Positions 52,922 to 57,880 of a DNA stretch of 57,880 nt are shown one piece after another. The notes beneath the pieces were generated by a model. That model ran no database searches. It worked only from the letters and a program-made list of their open reading frames with translations, and was not told the DNA's origin. A program made the translations under genes and the position numbers. Source of the DNA: Symplocastrum torsivum CPER-KK1. Lineage in GTDB: Bacteria > Cyanobacteriota > Cyanobacteriia > Cyanobacteriales > Coleofasciculaceae. The DNA lies in contig JAHHIF010000050.1 of the NCBI GenBank assembly GCA_019358875.1, positions 1-57,880 on the forward strand, in the 5' to 3' direction. Numbering within the stretch: position 1 is the first letter of the stretch; each line of letters starts with the position of its first letter.

Positions 52922-53530
52922 ATGACAACACAAACCCTTGTAGAGCAGAAATACCTGATCAAGCTAACTCCTGAAAATTCCGTCTTAGTAATGGTTGATT
53001 ACCTGACAGGATTCCTGCCAGGGCTGCGGACAATGGACCGAGACACCTACATGAACAACGTCACAGCACTGGCTAAAATCGGCAAAATTTTCCAACTGCC
53101 CACCATCATCCTTGGGGATGAAGGCGGTTTTCGCGGCGAGTTCTTCCCCCAGATTTCCCAGTATTTATCACATGGCTGGCGAATTGAACGTCATACCCCC
53201 AGTGCGTGGCATGAACCAAAGTTTGTTGAAGCCTTGCAAAAGTTCAACCGCCCTAAAGTGATTATGGCTGGTATTTCCATCGATAACTGTGTGTTGCAAA
53301 CAACACTCGATGTCTTACGCGCTGGGTACGAAGTATATGTTGTCGTGGATGTCTCAGGAACCGAGTCCAAGCTGGTGGAAGATGCTGCCATTATGCGAAT
53401 GACCCAAGCTGGGGCTGTGATGACGAATTGGGTATCACTTGCCTCCGAGTTAATGGCTGATTGGAACAGCTCCACAGGAGATGAGGTTGGGAAATTGTAT
53501 CAAGAACACAGTAAGTGGGGCGAGTCTTGA
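52922..53530 (+). CDS. Isochorismatase-family cysteine hydrolase
   Basis: This 202-residue YcaC-type hydrolase has the catalytic Asp26 in VMVDYLTGF and Cys123 in GISIDNCVLQTTLDVLRAG. The usual middle lysine is not clear; the region carries ERHTPSAWHEPKF. Family members hydrolyse amides or isochorismate; YcaC proteins have unknown substrates and form octamers. The gene is preceded by 110 bp containing a weak hairpin near 52818-52855. It ends overlapping a fossil at 53530. Confidence 0.85.
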   Translation: MTTQTLVEQKYLIKLTPENSVLVMVDYLTGFLPGLRTMDRDTYMNNVTALAKIGKIFQLPTIILGDEGGFRGEFFPQISQYLSHGWRIERHTPSAWHEPKFVEALQKFNRPKVIMAGISIDNCVLQTTLDVLRAGYEVYVVVDVSGTESKLVEDAAIMRMTQAGAVMTNWVSLASELMADWNSSTGDEVGKLYQEHSKWGES

Positions 53531-53724
53531 TGAGACAGTTTGGTTCCGAGCGCCCCAGTGTTTTCTACTGCGGTGATGATGCGGATGCCAAGGCGATCGC
53601 AGCCAGTTTAATTGGGATTCTTGCGGAAAGCTATGTGAAAAGTACACGCACGCGATCGCTAACGCCGTACACGCCATTGAGTTATTCTTTGTCGAATTTC
53701 TATAAAAGTGACATCTGTCCGTAG
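53530..53724 (+). pseudogene. Remnant of an F420/NADPH-dependent reductase-like gene
   Basis: The frame beginning at the ATG that overlaps the isochorismatase stop reads MRQFGSERPSVFYCGDDADA then KAIAASLIGILAE. The VFYCGDDAEAKxxxxxLI pattern is typical of NADPH-dependent F420-reductase-like oxidoreductases. The similarity fades after about 35 residues, and the N-terminal Rossmann half is absent. It is a short relic. Confidence 0.5.
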
Positions 53725-53896
53725 ATTACCCACTTCTAAAAATCCGATCCAGACTTCGGCATCCGGGTAGCGCAAGGTCTTGGTATCGATATTGAGAAAG
53801 AAGTTCTTAACTAACAGGCACTACCCCACCGTATATCTCTAACCGTCTGGGCTATCCGTTGTTTGTCCCTACTCGAACATTTTAAGAGAACAGTAT
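53725..53896. other. Intergenic with coding-like stretch
   Basis: On the minus strand a frame through 53653-53808 reads FFLNIDTKTLRYPDAEVWIG then FLEVGNLRTDVTF, without a start codon. It may be a piece of an unknown gene. The rest shows no feature. Confidence 0.2.
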
Positions 53897-54517
53897 ATGG
53901 CACACATTCTGCACCTTGACTCTAGTCCTCGTGGCGATCGCTCCATTTCACGCACTCTGACGAAGGAATTTATCACAGACTGGAAAGCCTCTTATCCAAG
54001 CGATATCGTTACTTATCGAGACTTAGGACATTATCCGGTTCCGGCTGTGGATGAACCCTGGATTGCAGCATCCTTCGCCCCAGCCGAATCCAGAACGACC
54101 GAACTAGCAGCGGTGATTAAAACCTCTGATGAGTTAATTGATGAGTTTCTGGCTGCTGACTATTATGTTTTTGGAGTGCCGATGTTCAACTTCAGCATCC
54201 CCTCTACTCTCAAGGCTTACATTGACCAAATTCTTCGAGTCAACCGAACTTTTGTTATCAACAATGGCGGCTACGAAGGTTTAGCAAAAAACAAAAAGAT
54301 GTTGATTATTACTGCCCGTGGTGGCACTTATGGGCCTGGAACTCCCTCCGCTCAGTACGACTTTCAAGAACCTTACCTCCGAACAGCTTTTGGCTTCATC
54401 GGCATTACAGATATTACGTTTATTCACGCCGATAATCTGGCGGCAGGTGATGAAGTTCGTCAACAGTCTCTGACTGCGGCTCGTGCAGCGATTGAGAAAA
54501 TGGTTGCCAGTTGGTGA
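53897..54517 (+). CDS. azoR: FMN-dependent NADH azoreductase/quinone reductase
   Basis: This 206-residue flavodoxin-fold enzyme of the AzoR group has the FMN phosphate loop LDSSPRGDRSISRTL at residues 7-21, FGVPMFNFSIPSTLKAYID at about 92-110, and ARGGTYGPGTPS at about 139-150. It reduces azo bonds and quinones by two-electron transfer from NAD(P)H. AAGAG lies 11 nt before the ATG. Its place in the MarR-controlled cluster suits defence against quinones or other electrophiles. Confidence 0.9.
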   Translation: MAHILHLDSSPRGDRSISRTLTKEFITDWKASYPSDIVTYRDLGHYPVPAVDEPWIAASFAPAESRTTELAAVIKTSDELIDEFLAADYYVFGVPMFNFSIPSTLKAYIDQILRVNRTFVINNGGYEGLAKNKKMLIITARGGTYGPGTPSAQYDFQEPYLRTAFGFIGITDITFIHADNLAAGDEVRQQSLTAARAAIEKMVASW

Positions 54518-54549
54518 GATAGCCCGATGAGTAAGCCCAACCCCTAACG

Positions 54550-56199
54550 ATGAAAAAGATTGGTTTATCTATTGCGGCGAGTCTTGGTAGTTTTTGTCTC
54601 ATTTTCCACAGCACTTGTGTATTGGCTCAAACTGATGAACCTCCTGTTGTAAGTTATAAGCAAGAGCTGACGGTAAATTCTGCTGTTGTTGAAGCCGATG
54701 CAGAAGCCGTTTCTCAAAACCAATCTTTGGAAACCACCATAGAAGGTCAGGTAACTTCCGTAAGCCAGCTAAAAGATGTGCAGCCGACCGATTGGGCTTT
54801 TCAGGCTCTTCAATCATTAGTCGAGCGCTATGGAGCGTTAGCCGGTTATCCAGATGGCACCTTCCGGGGCAACCGAGCTATGACCCGCTACGAATTTGCA
54901 GCCGCTTTCAATGCAGCCCTTGACCAAGTAAATGAGCTAATCAGGACGGAGAAAGAGAATTTAGTTTCTCCTGAGGACTTAGCGACGTTGCAGCGACTGC
55001 AACAGGAGTTTGCCGTAGAGCTAGCAACATGGCGGGGTCGGGTTGATGCACTCGAAGCTCGTACAGCCGAGCTGGAGGCATATCAGTTTTCCACAACAAC
55101 AAAGCTGACGGGTCAAGCTATCTTCGCTGTGAATGCAGGGGGGTTTGATGGTGAACGTATCATTGCTCCCAGAGGTGCAGTAGTTAGCGAAGACCAACCC
55201 AATCCCACGGTCATTTATCGAGCCAGTCTAGACTTAAACACCAGCTTTCACGGGACCGACCTACTGAAAATCCGCTTGGTGACAGGTAGTGATGGTATCA
55301 CTGATAACGCAGCTGGCTTTCTCGAACCCAACCTGGGTAGTACCCTGGACTTCTCAGTTCCCGGTAGAGACAGTCAGTTCAGCCTGGCGCGACTGTACTA
55401 CACCTTTGCTCCTGTCCAAGACCTAAAAGTGACGATTGGTCCAAGGATAGTTGCCCCAGACTTTGTGGATAAGAATCGCTATGCGAGCGTCAGCTTTCTG
55501 GACTTCTCAACGCAAGCCTTGGTCAGCAACTTCATCCTATTCCCTAGACCTGGGGGAGCCGGTGCCGTTGTTGACTGGCATCCGGCAGGAGGAGCCTTGA
55601 AGTTACGGGGAATTTACGTGTCTGGGGATGCGACAAATAGTTTCCCTGAGAACCAGCGGTTAATCGGTGGCGGAGGGCTTCAAGATATCCGGCTATTCCC
55701 TACAGCGGGTGGGGGGGCTGACGGGGGGTTATTCGGCGACCCCTACCAAGGTTTTTTGGAACTGGAATACGCTCCCAGCCAAACCTTTACTGTTCGCCTT
55801 CAGTACAGCGGCGGTCGGGTATTTGGTAGCAGTTTTCAGGGGTTTGGGGTCAACTTTGACCTGGCAGTGAGTAACCAACTGGGCGTATTTGGTCGCTACG
55901 GCTATGCTACCTACCCTGACACGACATTGGGTGATATTAACCCCAACTACTGGATGGCAGGGGTGGCGTTAAGAGACTTATTTGTACCGCGTGCTCTCTT
56001 CGGTATTGCGCTCGGTCAACCTTTTATTGAAAGTGCTGTCGGGAATGCCACTCAAACTAATTTTGAAGCGTTTTACAACTTCCCGGTCAGTGACAATATC
56101 CGGATTACGCCCTTGATTCAGGTGATTACCCATCCGGCTAACCAGGAGGCTAACGGCACGATTGTCACTGGCACATTACGAACAGTCTTTTCCTTCTAA
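54550..56199 (+). CDS. SLH-OprB family outer-membrane porin
   Basis: This 549-residue cyanobacterial porin has a cleavable signal peptide (residues 1-26, ending VLAQ). One SLH domain spans about 76-125 (DVQPTDWAFQALQSLVERYG ... YPDGTFRGNRAMTRYEFAAA) and anchors it to the peptidoglycan-linked layer. A coiled coil follows at about 130-180. An OprB-type beta-barrel runs to the C-terminal Phe (RTVFSF). The family includes iron-uptake porins. It starts 33 nt after azoR and precedes an MFS transporter, so together they could move a solute across both membranes. Confidence 0.9.
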   Translation: MKKIGLSIAASLGSFCLIFHSTCVLAQTDEPPVVSYKQELTVNSAVVEADAEAVSQNQSLETTIEGQVTSVSQLKDVQPTDWAFQALQSLVERYGALAGYPDGTFRGNRAMTRYEFAAAFNAALDQVNELIRTEKENLVSPEDLATLQRLQQEFAVELATWRGRVDALEARTAELEAYQFSTTTKLTGQAIFAVNAGGFDGERIIAPRGAVVSEDQPNPTVIYRASLDLNTSFHGTDLLKIRLVTGSDGITDNAAGFLEPNLGSTLDFSVPGRDSQFSLARLYYTFAPVQDLKVTIGPRIVAPDFVDKNRYASVSFLDFSTQALVSNFILFPRPGGAGAVVDWHPAGGALKLRGIYVSGDATNSFPENQRLIGGGGLQDIRLFPTAGGGADGGLFGDPYQGFLELEYAPSQTFTVRLQYSGGRVFGSSFQGFGVNFDLAVSNQLGVFGRYGYATYPDTTLGDINPNYWMAGVALRDLFVPRALFGIALGQPFIESAVGNATQTNFEAFYNFPVSDNIRITPLIQVITHPANQEANGTIVTGTLRTVFSF

Positions 56200-56233
56200 A
56201 AAACACAATGTAACCTAGCAACGGTATGTACTT

Positions 56234-57442
56234 ATGAAGCAGTCTAATCCTAACTCGCTCCTAACCAAAGCCACGTTGCTCGGTGCTAGCACGCTAACGG
56301 TGATGTCAGGGGCAACCATTGCTCCTTCTCTACCTGCCATGCAAGACCACTTTGCCTCAGTGGGGAACGTGGAACTTTGGGTAAGACTGGTCTTGACGGT
56401 TCCTGCGCTATTTATCGTCATTGGTTCGCCCCTTGCCGGAGTCATTGTAGATCGGCTGGGACGCAAACCTTTATTAGTTATCTCCGCTGCACTATATGGT
56501 TTTGCCGGGAGTTCTGGCTTTTTCCTGGACTCTCTGTTTGCGATTTTGTGCGGTCGTGCCTTGCTGGGTTTATCTGTTGCCGGGGTTATAGTCAGTGCCA
56601 CGACGCTGATTGCCGACTACTATATCGGAGCTGCCCGCGCTAGTTTCATGGGTTTACAAGCCGCCTTTATGGGGCTGGGAGGAGTCTTGTTTCTGTCTAC
56701 TGGCGGTTCTTTGGCTGAGTCGAGCTGGCGCTACCCTTTCTTGATTTATCTGTTGGCTTGGCTCCTGCTGCCCTTGATTGTGACATTTATCTACGAGCCG
56801 CGTCGCGTTAACCCACTTACACCCCAAAGGGGCAATCAACCTAGCACCAACGCTTCCACACCCACAAAGCTGCTCTTACTTATCTATGGAGTTACGACCC
56901 TCAGCCAGGTTATCTTTTACTTGGTTCCAGTACAGTTACCCTTCTATCTCCGCAGCCTGACGAATGCTAGTGCGTCCCAAAGTGGGATGGCGATCGCTCT
57001 TTGTACTCTGTTTAGTGCCATAGCCTCTATGGGCTATGGCAAGGTAAAAACACGACTGGACTTTGTGAGCATTTTGCCCCTCATTTTCTTCCTCATGGGC
57101 ATCGGCTACGTCCAAATTGGTTTAGCGGGCAGCTATGCACTCATCCTGATCGGTTTAGCGATTGCAGGTTTGGGACTAGGACTGCTGATGCCCAATATGA
57201 CGGTGTGGGTATCCGCTGCTGTACCCGATGCCGTGCGGGGACGGGCTTTAGGTGGACTTTCTACCTCTTTATTTTTGGGGCAGTTTCTCTCACCCATTGT
57301 CACCCAGCCTGTGAGTCAAAAGTTTGGTTTGGGGGTGACTTACGCCTTTTGTGGCACACTACTGTTGGTTTTGGGGGTTAGTTTTATTGCTATGAAACGG
57401 CAAGTCACGGCTTTTACCGCTACTGCCTCAAAAGCACCTTAA
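56234..57442 (+). CDS. MFS transporter
   Basis: This 402-residue, 12-helix major-facilitator protein has motif A in GVIVDRLGRKP (about residues 75-85), a second half-motif near GYGKVKTRLD, and GLGLGLLMPNMT near the end of helix 10. The GVIVSATTLIADYY segment and overall size fit the drug:H+ antiporter-1 (EmrD/Bcr-like) exporters. It lies 34 nt after the porin. It most likely exports the toxic compound handled by the neighbouring reductases. A broken partial copy follows at 57556. Confidence 0.9.
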   Translation: MKQSNPNSLLTKATLLGASTLTVMSGATIAPSLPAMQDHFASVGNVELWVRLVLTVPALFIVIGSPLAGVIVDRLGRKPLLVISAALYGFAGSSGFFLDSLFAILCGRALLGLSVAGVIVSATTLIADYYIGAARASFMGLQAAFMGLGGVLFLSTGGSLAESSWRYPFLIYLLAWLLLPLIVTFIYEPRRVNPLTPQRGNQPSTNASTPTKLLLLIYGVTTLSQVIFYLVPVQLPFYLRSLTNASASQSGMAIALCTLFSAIASMGYGKVKTRLDFVSILPLIFFLMGIGYVQIGLAGSYALILIGLAIAGLGLGLLMPNMTVWVSAAVPDAVRGRALGGLSTSLFLGQFLSPIVTQPVSQKFGLGVTYAFCGTLLLVLGVSFIAMKRQVTAFTATASKAP

Positions 57443-57475
57443 ATGGTGGTGGTGTCGGAGCGATCGACTAGGCGC

Positions 57476-57560
57476 GATCGCAGCAACAATGCCAACAGGA
57501 TCGAGGCGTGCCGTTGGGCCGAGAACCAGCAATCCGATACCAATAAAACCAGTGATCGCG
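57476..57560 (-). pseudogene. EamA-type transporter fragment
   Basis: On the minus strand 28 codons read AITGFIGIGLLVLGPTARLD then PVGIVAA. This resembles the end of one helix pair of an EamA/DMT permease. It joins directly to the MFS fragment on the plus strand, so this is a recombination joint. It is too short to be sure. Confidence 0.4.
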
Positions 57561-57757
57561 TTTACCACCCTCTTTAGCTCCTTTGCCTCCCTCGCCTATG
57601 GGCGGGTCAAGACACGCCTAGACTTTATCAGCATCCTCACACTCATCTTTAGACCCATGGGCGTTAGCTATGTGATTATCGATCGGGTTCAGAGCTACGA
57701 GCAGATTCTCATCGGGCTTGCAGTGAGTGGCTTAGGTTTGGGACTATTGATGCCTAA
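57556..57757 (+). pseudogene. Truncated MFS duplicate cut by an insertion sequence
   Basis: The frame reads FTTLFSSFASLAYGRVKTRL, then DFISILTLIF and ILIGLAVSGLGLGLLMPN. It matches residues about 250-330 of the intact MFS protein upstream, with many changes. The reading stops where the IS end TAACGGGACTTAGACA begins at 57755. Both its 5' end (EamA joint) and 3' end are lost. It is a diverged paralogue rather than a fresh copy. Confidence 0.75.
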
Positions 57758-57880
57758 CGGGACTTAGACAGATTTCAAGCCCAAACAAAGCCCAAAGCTG
57801 CTTTGTAAGCGAAGAATACGTCCCGATTGTGGCTGAGCCACTCGATAAAACGGAAAGACATCGCTGTCCGAAATGCCTCT
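57755..57880 (-). mobile_element. IS end with partial transposase, cut by window edge
   Basis: The terminal repeat TAACGGGACTTAGACA (57755-57770) is followed, on the minus strand, by an open frame whose stop is at 57775-57777. Its last residues read TAMSFRFIEWLSHNRDVFFA then YKAALGFVWA. A transposase C-terminus lying only a few bases from the terminal repeat is the usual IS layout. The family is not recognised. The same repeat forms both ends of the MITE at 29444-29633. Confidence 0.6.

Overview
The window looks like accessory DNA, either a plasmid or a chromosomal island, from a cyanobacterium and probably a filamentous one. The evidence is the many HIP1-type GCGATCGC octamers, an SLH-OprB porin, a cyanobacterial-style filamentous haemagglutinin exoprotein, Uma2 nuclease, a 567-residue cyanobacterial integrase, and many short palindromes and MITEs. 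Two separate ParA plus ribbon-helix-helix partition cassettes (6.9-7.7 kb and 41.2-42.5 kb) and several tyrosine recombinases favour a large plasmid or an integrated plasmid cointegrate. The genus cannot be told from this sequence alone.

Layout. At 0-6.4 kb there is a gene relic, an RTX calcium-binding protein, a small integrase killed by an in-frame amber codon, and a large secreted haemagglutinin with near-identical internal repeats. At 6.7-9.3 kb there is a partition cassette flanked on both sides by copies of a GGACGAT-type motif, an intact small integrase and a Uma2 nuclease. At 9.3-17.3 kb there are two restriction-modification systems: a HindVP-like endonuclease with its C5 methyltransferase, and a type III-like Mod/Res pair on the opposite strand. 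At 17.8-22.9 kb there is a zinc-ribbon protein, then a tight three-gene operon of dynamin-like GTPase, RdcB/YjcZ-like protein and patatin-like phospholipase. That operon is the most attractive candidate for an undescribed system, probably membrane-acting and possibly defensive. At 23.2-27.5 kb there is a PadR regulator divergent from a pirin, then a second zinc-ribbon protein divergent from a winged-helix protein. At 28-34 kb there is a cNMP-domain histidine kinase, a GST, repeat-rich intergenic DNA with a MITE and a 30-bp palindrome family, and a large integrase. At 34.2-40.6 kb one 2132-residue protein has an Mrr-like nuclease N-terminus, helical repeats and PIN-like segments, and is a second candidate defence protein.

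At 41.2-43.2 kb there is the second partition cassette and an ISL3-type MITE with an 8-bp target duplication. At 43.2-49.8 kb there is an ABC exporter (ATPase and FtsX permease), a lipocalin-type secreted hydrolase, a decayed glycosyltransferase and a cytochrome P450, plausibly a remodelled specialised-metabolism or lipid locus. At 50.5-57.4 kb there is a stress or detoxification cluster: MarR, Crp/Fnr, SDR, isochorismatase-like hydrolase, FMN azoreductase, porin and MFS exporter. Matching operator dyads lie upstream of marR and crp, which suggests MarR controls both. The right edge holds a broken MFS copy cut by an insertion sequence whose terminal repeat matches the MITE at 29.4 kb.

The region is rich in gene fossils: two decayed regulators or enzymes in the detox cluster, a phosphatase fragment with lost catalytic residues, an IS200/IS605 right-end remnant, and MFS and EamA fragments. 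It therefore appears to be under active rearrangement. Functional calls come from motifs read by eye; no database search was possible.
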